Assembly (NCBI GenBank): GCA_022511465.1
Contig: JAFLRM010000013.1
Span: 1-64,000, forward strand
Direction of reading: 5' to 3'
DNA length: 64,000 nt
Origin: Acetatifactor sp.
GTDB taxonomy: Bacteria; Bacillota; Clostridia; Lachnospirales; Lachnospiraceae
The notes beneath the pieces were generated by a model. The model had not been told where the DNA came from. It made no database searches and worked only from the letters and a program-made list of their open reading frames with translations. A program made the translations under genes and the position numbers. Shown here one piece after another: positions 43,828 through 53,770 of this stretch (position 1 is the first letter of the stretch; each line of letters begins with the position of its first letter).

Positions 43828-45090
43828 TTATTTGACCTTCTTCAATTCGTCCCGGTGAACCGTGAGCGGCTCTGCAGCTCCCTCCACGGCAGCTTTGGTC
43901 ACGACACACTTATCCACCGTGTCGTCAGACGGAATCTCATACATGGTATCCATCATCACGCTCTCCATAATAGAGCGCAGTCCTCTGGCACCGGTCTTTC
44001 TCTCAAACGCTTTGTCGGCGATAGCCTCCACAGCCTCCTTCTCAAAGGAAAGCTCCACATCATCCAAGTCAAACAACTTCTGGTACTGCTTGATCAGAGC
44101 ATTCTTGGGCTCCTGGAGTATTCTCACCAGCGCCTCTTTATCCAGACCGTGCAAGGACACACATATGGGCACGCGCCCCACAAATTCGGGAATCAGTCCA
44201 AACTTCACCAGATCCTGAGGGGTCACCTCCTGAAGCAGATCACTGATCTCCTTGGTGGTCTTTAACGTTCCTTCCGTATTGAAGCCAATGGTCTTGCGAT
44301 CTAATCTCGACTCCACGATCTTCTCCAGACCGTCAAAGGCACCGCCGCAGATAAATAAGATGTTGGTAGTGTCGATCTGGATCAACTCCTGATGGGGATG
44401 CTTTCTTCCGCCCTGCGGAGGCACACTCGCCACGGTTCCCTCCACAATTTTAAGCAGTGCCTGCTGCACGCCCTCACCGGATACGTCTCTGGTGATAGAT
44501 ACATTCTCACCTTTCTTGGTGATCTTGTCGATCTCATCAATATAGATAATGCCATACTGCGCGCGCTCCACATCATAGTCCGCCGCCTGGATCAGCTTGA
44601 GGAGAATGTTTTCCACATCCTCGCCCACATAACCCGCTTCCGTCAGTGTGGTGGCGTCCGCAATGGCAAAGGGGACGTTGATGATCTTCGCCAGCGTCTG
44701 AGCAAGGTAGGTCTTGCCGGAACCGGTGGGCCCCACCATAATGATATTGCTCTTCTGCAATTCCACGTCGTCCAGATCCTTGGGCGCGGTCACTCTCTTG
44801 TAGTGGTTGTAAACCGCCACGGACAATACCTTTTTCGCCTCCTCCTGGCCGATGACATAATCGTCCAGAAAGGTCTTGATCTCCTTCGGTTTTAAGAGCT
44901 TGATATCTGTGTGCAGTGCCTCTTCAGCCTCGTCGTCCTCCAGTTCTTCCTCCAAAATATCGGAACAGATGTCCACGCACTCATCACAGATATACACTCC
45001 TGCCGGACCCGCGATCAGCTTGCGAACCTGACTCTGGGCCTTGTTGCAGAAAGAACATCTAATGTTGTTGTCAGAATTTTTGCCTGCCAT
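43828..45090 (-). CDS. clpX: ATP-dependent protease ATPase subunit ClpX
   Basis: 420 residues. An N-terminal zinc-binding domain ([33 protein letters not shown], four Cys) is followed by the AAA+ module with [16 protein letters not shown] (Walker A), [11 protein letters not shown] (Walker B), a GYVGEDVE pore loop and a sensor-2 GARGLR motif. It unfolds substrates and feeds them into ClpP. It lies 22 bases after clpP in the order tig-clpP-clpX. Confidence 0.98.
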   Translation of the reverse strand: MAGKNSDNNIRCSFCNKAQSQVRKLIAGPAGVYICDECVDICSDILEEELEDDEAEEALHTDIKLLKPKEIKTFLDDYVIGQEEAKKVLSVAVYNHYKRVTAPKDLDDVELQKSNIIMVGPTGSGKTYLAQTLAKIINVPFAIADATTLTEAGYVGEDVENILLKLIQAADYDVERAQYGIIYIDEIDKITKKGENVSITRDVSGEGVQQALLKIVEGTVASVPPQGGRKHPHQELIQIDTTNILFICGGAFDGLEKIVESRLDRKTIGFNTEGTLKTTKEISDLLQEVTPQDLVKFGLIPEFVGRVPICVSLHGLDKEALVRILQEPKNALIKQYQKLFDLDDVELSFEKEAVEAIADKAFERKTGARGLRSIMESVMMDTMYEIPSDDTVDKCVVTKAAVEGAAEPLTVHRDELKKVK

Positions 45091-45111
45091 TCCTTACCTA
45101 CTCCCGCTTAC

Positions 45112-45705
45112 TTATTTTTGAACCTCATGAAACTTGATAACCTTATCGATCAATCCGTACTCACAGGCTTCCTCAGCACTCTTCCAGTTATCTCTCTCGG
45201 TGTCGGCACATACGGTCTCATAGTCCCTGCCGGTGTTCTCCGCCAACATACGGTTTAACTTCTCTTTGGTCCTCAGGATATGCTTTGCGGCAATCTCAAT
45301 CTCGGTTGCCTGCCCTTTCGTGCCGCCGAGGGGCTGATGGATCATAATCTCCGCGTTGGGCAACGCATATCTCTTGCCCTTGGCGCCTCCTGCCAACAGA
45401 AAGGCACCCATGCTGGCTGCCATACCGATGCAGACGGTGGAGACGTCGCACTTAATGTACTGCATGGTATCATAGATAGCCATGCCGGCGGTCACACTGC
45501 CTCCGGGGCTGTTGATATACAGGTGGATATCTTTCTCGGGATCTTCCGCCTCCAAAAACAGCAGCTGTGCCACAACAATACTGGCACTGGTGTCGTTGAC
45601 TTCCTCTCCCAAGAAGATAATTCTGTCTTTCAACAGTCTTGAATAAATATCATAGGATCTCTCACCCTTGCTAGTTTGCTCAATGACATAAGGTACTAAA
45701 CTCAT
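45112..45705 (-). CDS. clpP: ATP-dependent Clp protease proteolytic subunit
   Basis: 197 residues from [11 protein letters not shown], with ATGGAGGCTATT upstream. The catalytic triad is visible: Ser in [15 protein letters not shown], His in [12 protein letters not shown], and Asp in the [20 protein letters not shown] region. Two heptameric rings form the degradation chamber that works with ClpX. It is the second gene of the tig-clpP-clpX-engB operon. Confidence 0.98.
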   Translation of the reverse strand: MSLVPYVIEQTSKGERSYDIYSRLLKDRIIFLGEEVNDTSASIVVAQLLFLEAEDPEKDIHLYINSPGGSVTAGMAIYDTMQYIKCDVSTVCIGMAASMGAFLLAGGAKGKRYALPNAEIMIHQPLGGTKGQATEIEIAAKHILRTKEKLNRMLAENTGRDYETVCADTERDNWKSAEEACEYGLIDKVIKFHEVQK

Positions 45706-45937
45706 AATAGCCTCCATTTCCTACCTATCGGACCGGAACGTCCACGTATACGCTCCCTCTATCGGTACTATCATATCCCACTTAAAACGCTTTTGCAACG
45801 TCTGCAGAAAGAATTTATAAAATATTAATTCCTGAAAAGTAACCCTAAAAATACCTGACAGACGCAGGTTATACCCGGAAATTTCATTCAAGTACAACCT
45901 GCGCCATGCCCAAACGGCTTCCTCTGTCCACCGCTTC

Positions 45938-47275
45938 CTATGCTTCCTCTTTTGCCTCTTCCTTGGCTGCTTTCCTACTTCTGGTGGCCTTGGCCTCTTT
46001 CGCATTGTCTACCACAAACTCCAGAGCTTTCTTGATGCAGATATCTTCTCTCACCTGCTTTGCTCCCTTTTCTCCCAAGAGTTCTTTCACCTTGTCGGTC
46101 TCCATCTGGTAAACCTCTGCCATGCTCTTTACTTCCTCCTCGAAGTCCTCGTCGGAAGCCTCAATCTTCTCAGCGGCAGCCACGGCCTCCATAACCAGAC
46201 GGGACTGGATCCTCTTTAACGCCTGCTCCTTCACCTGATCAAGCAGCGCTTGGGGAGTGAGTCCGGTAAACTGCATATATTGCTCCATGGACAGGCCCTG
46301 TGACTGAATTCTCTGAGCAAACTCCTCAACCATCTGCCTCTGCTGTGTCTCCAGCATAGCATCGGGAATATCCATCTTGGCATCTGCGATAAGAGCATCG
46401 ATCACAGCCTGCTCCTTGGCATCCTTCGCCGCGGAAGCCTTTCTGTCCTCCAGCTTCTTCTTCACATCTTCCCTATATTCAGCCAGTGTATCAAACTCGG
46501 ATACCTCGCTGGCAAACTCATCATCCAACTCAGGAAGTTCTTTCTCCTTGATCTCTTTCACAGTACACTTAAATACGGCTGCCTTTCCGGCAAGTTCCTT
46601 CGCCTGATAATCCTCGGGGAAAGTCACATTTACATCGGTCTCCTTGCCGATCTCTGCACCGATCAAAGCCTCCTCGAAACCGGGGATAAACGCGCCGGAG
46701 CCAATCGTCAGGGGATGGTTCTCACCTTTTCCGCCCTCGAAAGCAACACCGTCAACAAATCCCTCGAAGTCAATTACAGTCATGTCTCCATCCTTGACCG
46801 GTCTGTCTTCCACATTGATGGTGCGGGAGTTGTTGTCGCGCTCTCTGTCAATCTCTGCGTCCACCTCAGCATCAGTGACTGTCAGGTCTGCCTTGTCCAC
46901 CTTGACTCCCTTGTACTTGCCAAGAGTCACCTCCGGCTTTAGGGCAACCTCTGCAGTAAAGATGAAAGGTTTGCCGGCCTCGATCTGGGTTACATCTATT
47001 TTGGGGGAAGAAACGATATCCTCGGTACACTCATCCAATGCCTTGTCATATGCGTCAGGGATCAGCTCATTAGCAGCATCATCGTAAAAGATCTCCTTGC
47101 CGTACATCTGCTCGATCATCTTGCGAGGCGCCTTGCCCTTGCGGAAACCGGGAATACTGATCCTGTTCTTGTTTTTCTGATAAGCGGCATCAATAGCTTT
47201 ATCCAGCTCCTCAGCGGGAACTTCGATGGTCAGCTTCGCCATATTGTTTTCTAACTTTTCTACCTGTAAACTCAT
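45938..47275 (-). CDS. tig: Trigger factor
   Basis: 445 residues. The N-terminal ribosome-binding domain contains the signature GFRKGKAPRKMIEQMYG, followed by an FKBP-type prolyl isomerase domain (about 160-245: DRPVKDGDMTVIDFEGFVDGVAFEGG, GSGAFIPGFEEALIGAEIG) and a helical C-terminal chaperone domain with an Ala/Lys/Glu-rich tail. It binds nascent chains at the ribosome exit. GGAGGAAATGTAACA precedes the ATG, and a good promoter lies at 47341-47369. Confidence 0.97.
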   Translation of the reverse strand: MSLQVEKLENNMAKLTIEVPAEELDKAIDAAYQKNKNRISIPGFRKGKAPRKMIEQMYGKEIFYDDAANELIPDAYDKALDECTEDIVSSPKIDVTQIEAGKPFIFTAEVALKPEVTLGKYKGVKVDKADLTVTDAEVDAEIDRERDNNSRTINVEDRPVKDGDMTVIDFEGFVDGVAFEGGKGENHPLTIGSGAFIPGFEEALIGAEIGKETDVNVTFPEDYQAKELAGKAAVFKCTVKEIKEKELPELDDEFASEVSEFDTLAEYREDVKKKLEDRKASAAKDAKEQAVIDALIADAKMDIPDAMLETQQRQMVEEFAQRIQSQGLSMEQYMQFTGLTPQALLDQVKEQALKRIQSRLVMEAVAAAEKIEASDEDFEEEVKSMAEVYQMETDKVKELLGEKGAKQVREDICIKKALEFVVDNAKEAKATRSRKAAKEEAKEEA

Positions 47276-47340
47276 TGTTACATTTCCTCCTTCATGGTGT
47301 CTGCCGCGTCGAATACGCCTACAGTCACAATCATTTTGAA

Positions 47341-47369
47341 ATTATAGCACAAATATGGAAAATTGACAA
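47341..47369 (-). promoter_or_regulatory. Promoter of the tig-clpP-clpX-engB operon
   Basis: On the minus strand: TTGTCA, 17 bases, TATAAT, eight bases beyond the end of the upstream ABC gene. The predicted transcript starts near 47334. Confidence 0.7.
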
Positions 47370-47376
47370 CCGATTT

Positions 47377-48672
47377 TTACAGATGGGTAGCCATAATGAG
47401 CGTTCTGCCCCGCTGTCTCCTCCGAATATATTCCTCCGCCAGTTTCTTCGTGTCCGCATCCAGACCGGTGAACGGCTCGTCCAAAAGAATGCACTCCGCC
47501 TCCGCCTCCATGGCCCGCACCAGCGCAACCCGACGCTTCATGCCGCCGGAGAGTTGTCCGCAAGGTTTGGACAACGCCTCTTCTGAAAGAAGTTCAAGAA
47601 GCGCCTCTCTGGCCCGGGATGTCGATCCGATCACCAACTCCACATTCCGTACGGCATTGTAATCCTCGCAAAGTCTGTCCTCCTGAAACATGACCGAGAA
47701 CCGCTCCGGTCGTTTGATCTCTCCGGCATCCGGCTGTTCCAGACCACACAGCAGGCGCAGCAGCGTCGTCTTTCCACTGCCGGAGGGTGTGGTCATATAA
47801 TAGGTCTGACCGGACTCATAGCTTGCAGTAAATTCCTGAATGACCTTCTGCTGCCCGTAGGCTTTGTTCACGCCACGACATGCGATCACACCGGATGTTT
47901 GCACACTGCTCCCTGCGACAGAACCCTTGCCCTGACAGGCAGGCTCCCAGGCAAAGATCCGCTCTGCCAGCCACAACACCAGTTTCTCAAAGAAAAGACT
48001 TAGGAGGATAACCACCGCCGTCCACGCAAAAACCTCCGCTGTCTCCAGATAGATCTTGGACATATAAAGCCTCTCACCGATGGAAAGATCCGGTGTCCCG
48101 ATGACCTCCGCCGCCACGCCGGACTTCCAGCTCATCCCCAGAGAAAGCTTCAGTCCGCTTAATAAAAAAGGCTTCAGAGCCGGGCGATATATATAGAAGA
48201 AACGATTAAAGAAAGGTATCCGAAACACATCCGCCATCTCCAAAAGACGCTTGTCCGTAGCTTTAAGTCCTTCCAGCGTGTTGATATAAAGATTGGGCAG
48301 TACGATCAGAAAGCACACCGCCACCGCCAGAAAAGAGGAACCCCACCAGATCAGAAAAAGTACCACTAGAGAAGCCACCGGAACAGCCTTAAACAGGCTG
48401 ATCACCGGCGACAAAAGTTCTTCCAAAAAAGAAAAGCGGTTGCTCAAGATCGCAAGGAGAATTCCCACCACAAGTCCCAACAAAAAACCGAGCCCGATGC
48501 GGATCAGACTTCCCGCCACCGACTGCCAGAATGTTTCTTTCGGAAGCATGGATGCCAGAGCCTGCAAGGCCCGAAAGGGCGTCACCAGCATGATCTTATT
48601 ATTCACCCACAGGGCAAGCAAATGCCACATGAGCAACCAGAACAAAATGATAATGGTTTTTCTACGGAACAT
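47377..48672 (-). CDS. ABC importer permease-ATPase fusion (SsuC-SsuB/ThiX-ThiZ type)
   Basis: 431 residues in one chain. The permease half (about 1-235) has six helices and an EAA-type loop (DVFRIPFFNRFFYIYRPALKPFLLSGLKLSLGMSWKSGVAAEVIG). The ATPase half (about 258-431) has TPSGSGKTTLLRLL (Walker A, with Thr for the usual first Gly), LSGGMKRRVALVRAM (signature) and ECILLDEPFTGLD (Walker B). It ends at ATHL, just after the switch His, shorter than stand-alone SsuB. The start overlaps the binding-protein stop by 11 bases and has GAGGAAGG upstream. The likely substrate class is sulfonate, nitrate, pyrimidine or similar; it is undetermined. Confidence 0.85.
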   Translation of the reverse strand: MFRRKTIIILFWLLMWHLLALWVNNKIMLVTPFRALQALASMLPKETFWQSVAGSLIRIGLGFLLGLVVGILLAILSNRFSFLEELLSPVISLFKAVPVASLVVLFLIWWGSSFLAVAVCFLIVLPNLYINTLEGLKATDKRLLEMADVFRIPFFNRFFYIYRPALKPFLLSGLKLSLGMSWKSGVAAEVIGTPDLSIGERLYMSKIYLETAEVFAWTAVVILLSLFFEKLVLWLAERIFAWEPACQGKGSVAGSSVQTSGVIACRGVNKAYGQQKVIQEFTASYESGQTYYMTTPSGSGKTTLLRLLCGLEQPDAGEIKRPERFSVMFQEDRLCEDYNAVRNVELVIGSTSRAREALLELLSEEALSKPCGQLSGGMKRRVALVRAMEAEAECILLDEPFTGLDADTKKLAEEYIRRRQRGRTLIMATHL

Positions 48673-49660
48673 AATAGAAGCCTTCCTCCGGCAATGTCCC
48701 TCCCACAGAGACCGGATCCAGATCGTACAGCACCTCAAGATAACCGGACAATGCCTGCCGCATCTTTTCTCCGGTGATGCAGACAATGTTGCATCCCGGA
48801 ATCGCCTTCTGGGCGATGGGTGCCTGCGCAATGATCCCAGCTTCCACTACAAGAGACGCAGTATTCTCCACGTCGTTGTTTGCCTTCTGCGCGCTGACCG
48901 CATGCTCCTCAAGGAAAGCAGTTACCGCCTCCGGATGCTCCTCCAAAAAAGCATTCCTCGCCACTGTGACACCGGTCACCATGCTGCTGCCCTGATCCTG
49001 CACCTTGTCCCACTCTTCGTTCATGTCAAGAACGATGGAAAGAGCTTCATTCTGTGTGCAAGCCACCGTCACAAAGGGCTGGGGAAGCAAACCGACAGCA
49101 TTTAGATCCTCCGCCAGCACCGCCGCCACCTCGGTGGCCTCAGACTTGTACTCCAGTGTACAGTCGGTCAGACCGTTCTCCGACAATATATACTGCAGAG
49201 AATAATCGGGAGTTGTCCCTTTTCCGGTAAGATAAATGGTTTTTCCTGCCAGATCGGCAACACTGGTGATGGAGGTATCGCCGGACACAATGTACAGCAC
49301 CCCCAGCGTGTTGATATCAATCACACTGATCGCACCGTCCGTGTTATTATACAGCACGCTGGCTACGTTTGCCGGCACCAGCGCAATGTCCAGATCCCCC
49401 TTTACCATCAACGGCAGGATCTCATCCGCCGCGGTCGCCATCTGCACTTCATAGTCGTTTGCAGTCTCACCGCTCTCAGCGTCGGCCATCAGATTGACCA
49501 GCCCGATGGTGGTGGGTCCTTTCAGTGCACCAATGTGTACCAGCGTCCGTTCACCGTCTACCTGCTGTGTCCCTCTTCCATTTCCACATCCGGCGAGTAA
49601 GCAGCATGCCAGCATCAAAGCCATTTTGATCGTTACAAGTTTTTTCATTCTTTTTTTCAT
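48662..49660 (-). CDS. ABC transporter substrate-binding lipoprotein, NMT1/SsuA-like
   Basis: 332 residues. A lipoprotein signal peptide ends in ACCLLAGC, with Cys25 as the lipidation site. The mature part has a periplasmic-binding fold: IGALKGPTTIGLVNLMADAE, GDLDIALVPANVASVLYNN, and TIYLTGKGTTPDYSLQYILSENGL, as in the NMT1/THI5/SsuA superfamily. It captures the ligand outside the membrane for the fused permease-ATPase downstream. TGGAGGAAAATACACT precedes the ATG. A leader of about 150 nt is predicted. Confidence 0.85.
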   Translation of the reverse strand: MKKRMKKLVTIKMALMLACCLLAGCGNGRGTQQVDGERTLVHIGALKGPTTIGLVNLMADAESGETANDYEVQMATAADEILPLMVKGDLDIALVPANVASVLYNNTDGAISVIDINTLGVLYIVSGDTSITSVADLAGKTIYLTGKGTTPDYSLQYILSENGLTDCTLEYKSEATEVAAVLAEDLNAVGLLPQPFVTVACTQNEALSIVLDMNEEWDKVQDQGSSMVTGVTVARNAFLEEHPEAVTAFLEEHAVSAQKANNDVENTASLVVEAGIIAQAPIAQKAIPGCNIVCITGEKMRQALSGYLEVLYDLDPVSVGGTLPEEGFYYVP

Positions 49661-49817
49661 AGTGTATTTTCCTCCATTTGTTTTCTGACAAAGGAAGGCA
49701 CAAAAAAAGCACCTTATTACGCAGAACAGGTTTGACAGACAAAAAAACTGTCAATACTATCTTTGTAACCAGTCAGAGTAACGTGATCCTGCGCAGCATA
49801 TGCTTTGCAGTCTCGAA
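49661..49817 (-). promoter_or_regulatory. Structured untranslated leader of the ABC importer operon
   Basis: Transcription from the promoter at 49825-49853 gives a leader of about 155 nt. It contains a stem TTGACAG...CTGTCAA around a T-rich loop and a second AAGGTGC...GTGCCTT stem-loop with seven T. No TPP, guanidine or cobalamin core was recognised. It may be an unlisted regulatory leader or an ordinary 5' UTR. Confidence 0.35.
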
Positions 49818-49824
49818 TGAGGTC

Positions 49825-49853
49825 ATTATATCATTATTATTCTATTTTTACAA
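49825..49853 (-). promoter_or_regulatory. Promoter of the ABC importer operon
   Basis: On the minus strand: TTGTAA, 17 bases, TATAAT. Confidence 0.65.
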
Positions 49854-49913
49854 TGAATAATAAATTTGCAAAACTTTCCATTATATTTTTTTACATGCCG
49901 TCAATACTAACAT

Positions 49914-49982
49914 CAAGATAAGTGACCGCAAATGCTTAGCCCGAAAGTATTTTCAGGATAAGCCATTGCAGCGCTTATCTTG
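49914..49982 (+). repeat. Extended imperfect hairpin upstream of the SASP gene
   Basis: CAAGATAAG and CTTATCTTG form the outer stem and GCAAATG/CATTGC an inner one, giving a stem-loop of about 70 nt ending 45 bases before the spore-protein start. It could be part of the leader RNA. Confidence 0.45.
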
Positions 49983-50026
49983 AAAATAGAGAAAAAGAAA
50001 AACAAGTCACGGAGGTGAAAACAAGA

Positions 50027-50224
50027 ATGGCAAGCAGAAGTAATAGAGTAGAGGTTCCTGAGGCAAAGGCCGCTATGGATCGTTTCAAGACTGAGATCGC
50101 ATCTGAGCTGGGCGTAAACCTGAAGGAGGGTTACAACGGTGACCTGACCTCCCGCGAGGCTGGCAGCATCGGCGGTGAGATGGTTCGTCGTATGATCAAG
50201 AAGCAGGAAGAGTCCATGAAATAA
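50027..50224 (+). CDS. Alpha/beta-type small acid-soluble spore protein
   Basis: 65 residues: MASRSNRVEVPEAKAAMDRFKTEIASELGV, then YNGDLTSREAGSIGGEMVRRMIKKQEESMK. The TEIASELGV segment holds the spore protease (GPR) cleavage region, and GDLTSREAGSIGGEMVRRMI is the DNA-binding signature. These proteins coat and protect spore DNA, so this organism is expected to sporulate. CGGAGGTG lies upstream; an in-frame GTG at 50015 would add four residues. It is monocistronic with a strong terminator. Confidence 0.95.
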   Translation: MASRSNRVEVPEAKAAMDRFKTEIASELGVNLKEGYNGDLTSREAGSIGGEMVRRMIKKQEESMK

Positions 50225-50294
50225 GGCTCCCCCGAAAGGATCGAGACCTGAAATAAGGGTATACGTAACTGACAGAATACCCAAGAAACAAAAA

Positions 50295-50335
50295 GGCAGC
50301 TGCACTGAGATCTATGTTCAGTGCAGCTGCTTTTT
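50295..50335 (+). terminator. SASP gene terminator
   Basis: Thirteen-base perfect arms (GCAGCTGCACTGA and its complement) followed by five T. Confidence 0.85.
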
Positions 50336-50346
50336 ATTTTCTTAGT

Positions 50347-51000
50347 TCAATCTCCAAACACAGCCCTGTAATCCGCCTGAAACTTGGCAATCCCTGCGTC
50401 GGTCAGAGGGTGTTTTACCATCTGCTCGATCACAGAGTAGGGAACGGTCGCAATGTCGGCACCTGCCAGGGCGCAGTCCGTCACATGAACGGGGTTGCGG
50501 ACACTGGCCGCGATGATCTGGGTTTCCAGATCGGTCACTGCAAAAATATCCGCAATCTCACGGATCAGGTCAACGCCTCTCTGGCTGATGTCATCCAAAC
50601 GTCCCAGGAAAGGCGACACATAGGTAGCCCCTGCGCGCGCCGCCAGAAGCGCCTGATTCGCGCTAAAGATCAGGGTCACATTGGTCTTGATCCCCTCGGC
50701 AGACAGTACTTTACATGCCTTTAATCCCTCCGTCGTCATAGGAATTTTCACTACCATGTTGGGATGGATTGCCGCGATCTCACGTCCCTCGCGGATCATG
50801 CCCTCCGCTTCCACGGTGGTGGCCTTCACCTCTCCGCTGATGGGACCGTCCACAATGGACGCAATCTCCGCTATGACCTCCTCAAACACCCTTCCCTCCT
50901 TGGCGATCAGGGAGGGATTGGTTGTAACGCCACAGATGACGCCCATATCATTTGCCTTCTTGATGTCCTCTACCTTGGCCGTATCAATAAAAAAACGCAC
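50347..51000 (-). CDS. fsa: Transaldolase/fructose-6-phosphate aldolase of the TalC/FSA family
   Basis: 217 residues, GTG start with AGAGGAATTTGAACT upstream. [36 protein letters not shown], the Schiff-base Lys in [40 protein letters not shown] and [19 protein letters not shown] define the short transaldolase subfamily. It cleaves fructose 6-phosphate or transfers dihydroxyacetone units in the pentose pathway. Members of this size include both true transaldolases and aldolases, so activity is not settled. Confidence 0.92.
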   Translation of the reverse strand: MRFFIDTAKVEDIKKANDMGVICGVTTNPSLIAKEGRVFEEVIAEIASIVDGPISGEVKATTVEAEGMIREGREIAAIHPNMVVKIPMTTEGLKACKVLSAEGIKTNVTLIFSANQALLAARAGATYVSPFLGRLDDISQRGVDLIREIADIFAVTDLETQIIAASVRNPVHVTDCALAGADIATVPYSVIEQMVKHPLTDAGIAKFQADYRAVFGD

Positions 51001-51034
51001 AGTTCAAATTCCTCTTTTCTTTATTTTTACCTAT

Positions 51035-52717
51035 TTAGACAGCTGCATTCTCTCGCACATGCTGCTCCACAAACTGTTCGTAGGAACAAGGTTTGCCAAA
51101 CACATACCCCTGTATGTAATCCGGATCCATCGCGCTGATCTTCTCAAGCTCCTGATCGGTCTCAATGCCCTCAATGCATAGCTTTAAATCGATGCTGTGG
51201 GTCATTTCAACCATATGGCGCAGCAGGTTGTACTCTTGGGGATTGTTCAGCGCCTCCAACGTAAACGAGCGATCAATCTTGATCGTGTCCGGATTCAGAT
51301 TGTACAAGTAATGAAAGTTCGAATAACCCGTTCCAAAGTCATCCAGTGCAAGCAGAATTCCATTCGCCCGAAGTTCATCACAGAATTTGATAAAACGGGC
51401 GTTAGACTCCAGGAATCCACTCTCTGTCAACTCGATCATCAGGCTGCCCGGCTTTAGCCGGTACGCTCCGATCAGTTCCAGGATCACGCTGAGTACATCG
51501 CTCTTTAACACCTGTATATATGATAGATTCACCGACACCCGAAAGTCCGGTATCTTCTCCTGAATCTTGTGACAAGCTTTCAACGCCTGCTCCATCACCC
51601 ACCGTCCCACCGGGATGATCAAACCGGTCTCCTCCAAAAGCGGGATAAACTCCGTGGGTGGAATCCTCCCAAGTTCCTCTGTCTGAAACCGCAGCAGAGT
51701 CTCTGCTCCGATCAACTTCTGCTTGCCGATGTCCACGATCGGCTGGTAATACGCCTCAAAACCCTCACAACGATTATTGACCGCATGACGTAAAGCCTCA
51801 ATCAGCCTGCGCCGGTATTGAAACATCCGGTAATCCGACAATTCATATATGTAGTGCTGATTCTTCCCTCGATTCTTTGCCTCATTCAGAGCAAACTCAG
51901 AAAGTTTCATCAACGTGGCATAATTTTGCTTGTTCACCTTGGTAAGATCCAACACACCCGCAGAGATGGTGTAGAACGCCTCATAATGATTGTCCGCAAT
52001 AAAAGAGTCGATTGCCGCACGGATCTTCTTGTAGAGCTTCACCGCCTCCACATCACCTTCTCCTTTTGCGGTGTTTAACACGATAAACTCATCCGACACA
52101 ATGCGGTAGAATTTTTGACCGTTCTCCAGCATCTCCCCAATGCACTCCGCCGTCCGGCGCAGGATCATGTCGCCGTAGTCGATGCCCCAGTTTTCATTGA
52201 TCTCTTTAAAATTGTCAATGCCGATTCGCAGAATATATCCGCTTAACCGCTCTCCTTGTCGTTTCTCCAATTCCCTCTGCAGAGTCGTCTCTCGCATAGC
52301 ACCGCTTGTATTGTCGGCACGCTGTTTCAAGCCGATCTCATTGATACATCCCACAAGAAACTGCGGCTTACCCTGCTCATCGTGAGTCACTTCCCCTCTG
52401 CAGTTGATCCAGACAGGATTTCCCTCCCTGTCCATCCATCGATACTCGATGTCATGCACAGACTTCTCGTTATTGAATATCTGTGCCAGATCGTCCTGAA
52501 GAGTCTTCACATCCGCCGGATAGACAAATTTCTCACAATTACCCGCCACATCGCTGAATTGGCACCCCGGTATCGGGAAACGATCTAACGCACTGGGAGA
52601 TATACAATAGAGGTCATTCTGCAGATCATAGATAAACAGATAGTCATCCATACTCGGATCCAGTATCTCAGTGAGATACTGAAAATGGTCTAAGCTGATT
52701 CTCTCCCTCTTTTCCAT
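51035..52717 (-). CDS. PAS - degenerate GGDEF - EAL signalling protein
   Basis: About 560 residues from the ATG at 52717 (AGGAGATAATAGAACT upstream). A PAS domain (about 15-130) leads to a GGDEF-like domain whose active motif reads VSDEF (FYRIVSDEF), so cyclase activity is unlikely. The EAL domain keeps the phosphodiesterase residues: GAETLLRF (ExL), VSVNLSY, IELTESGF, LDDFGTGYSNF and IEGIET. It probably degrades cyclic-di-GMP, with the GGDEF part perhaps binding GTP. There are no membrane helices. It follows the kinase gene by 84 bases. Confidence 0.88.
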   Translation of the reverse strand: MEKRERISLDHFQYLTEILDPSMDDYLFIYDLQNDLYCISPSALDRFPIPGCQFSDVAGNCEKFVYPADVKTLQDDLAQIFNNEKSVHDIEYRWMDREGNPVWINCRGEVTHDEQGKPQFLVGCINEIGLKQRADNTSGAMRETTLQRELEKRQGERLSGYILRIGIDNFKEINENWGIDYGDMILRRTAECIGEMLENGQKFYRIVSDEFIVLNTAKGEGDVEAVKLYKKIRAAIDSFIADNHYEAFYTISAGVLDLTKVNKQNYATLMKLSEFALNEAKNRGKNQHYIYELSDYRMFQYRRRLIEALRHAVNNRCEGFEAYYQPIVDIGKQKLIGAETLLRFQTEELGRIPPTEFIPLLEETGLIIPVGRWVMEQALKACHKIQEKIPDFRVSVNLSYIQVLKSDVLSVILELIGAYRLKPGSLMIELTESGFLESNARFIKFCDELRANGILLALDDFGTGYSNFHYLYNLNPDTIKIDRSFTLEALNNPQEYNLLRHMVEMTHSIDLKLCIEGIETDQELEKISAMDPDYIQGYVFGKPCSYEQFVEQHVRENAAV

Positions 52718-52800
52718 AGTTCTATTATCTCCTGTGTATAATATATACAAAAATTCACGTCCTTTTCCAAAGTATAGCATATGCCCTTTCCAAAAGCAAC

Positions 52801-53715
52801 TCACTGGCGGAAAAGAGGATCACTTTTCACGCGGATAATATTCTTCTCAAAAAGATATTCCGGACGACTTCTCCGCCTGCACGCTGCACACAGTTCTTCC
52901 CAGACATACCGGGGAGAGCTCTTTTCTTTTAGGCGACACAGTCTTTGCAGCACGCGCCTCATCTCCGGCGGCCGCTCCCTTCCTTCTGCACGGACGCATT
53001 CCTCCAAAAGCTGCTCAAAGACCCGGCTCAATCTGCGGTCGTATGCTCTGATCGGCGGCTTTCGCATGGGGGGCAGACAGGGATCGTCCCCTGTCACCAA
53101 ATAGTGCAGCAGCCTTCCAATGGAATACACATCACTGTACGCTCCCACAATGCCGTCACTTTCCAATTGCTCCGGAGCGGCGTATCCCGGTGTTCCTGCA
53201 CGGCCAAAGTCCTCCGGCCGCGCCTTTCCCAGATCCGTCAGCGGACAGACACAGCCAAAATCGATCAGCTTCACCTGACCGTTCTGGCAGATCCGGACAT
53301 TTTCCGCCTTCAGATCTCGGTAGAGAACGTCCATCCTCTCCTTCAGAAATGCGAGCCCTTCTGCCAGACTTCTGCCGATTTCCACGGTCTGCCTCTGGGA
53401 CAGGCGGCTCCGCCGCAACACAAACTCGCGCAGACTTTGACCGGCAACATATTCCATAACCAGATAATAAGTTCCATCCTCTTTCCAACACTCGTAAAAT
53501 TGAGGAAACAGAGGTTGACTTGTACGGTCAATTCGTTGCAAAAGAATGCATTCCCGATTCCACTGTACCTGATCCCAACTGACCTTGCAGGCACATATCA
53601 ACCCATCTGCCTCCCGTTTCACCCGGTACACCTTCGAGAAAGCGCCTTCCCCTGCCAGGTTAAGCAGTTGATAACCTCTTTTTTGCAGTGATCGTCTTTT
53701 CACCGTCCAATCCAC
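52801..53715 (-). CDS. Hanks-type Ser/Thr protein kinase
   Basis: About 304 residues. NLAGEGAFSKVYRVKR (Gly loop), ICACKVSWD (Lys), DVLYRDLKAENV (catalytic loop, YRD), VKLIDFGCV (DFG), and GTPGYAAPEQL (activation segment) are all present, so it should be active. No transmembrane or PASTA part follows; the C-terminus is a basic helical region. The GTG at 53715 has GGGAG upstream; the open frame continues to a TTG at 53766 with no clear ribosome site. It is probably paired with the PP2C-like gene upstream. Confidence 0.88.
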   Translation of the reverse strand: MDWTVKRRSLQKRGYQLLNLAGEGAFSKVYRVKREADGLICACKVSWDQVQWNRECILLQRIDRTSQPLFPQFYECWKEDGTYYLVMEYVAGQSLREFVLRRSRLSQRQTVEIGRSLAEGLAFLKERMDVLYRDLKAENVRICQNGQVKLIDFGCVCPLTDLGKARPEDFGRAGTPGYAAPEQLESDGIVGAYSDVYSIGRLLHYLVTGDDPCLPPMRKPPIRAYDRRLSRVFEQLLEECVRAEGRERPPEMRRVLQRLCRLKEKSSPRYVWEELCAACRRRSRPEYLFEKNIIRVKSDPLFRQ

Positions 53716-53770
53716 TTTTCTCTTCTCCCGCCTTTGCTGTTGTTCATTTCCTGCGTTCTGGAGCAAACGT

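Noticed and set aside
45721..46005. 94-codon minus-strand frame between clpP and tig
   Set aside because: Overlaps the tig 3' end in a different frame, is Arg/Lys-rich at its start and has no motif.
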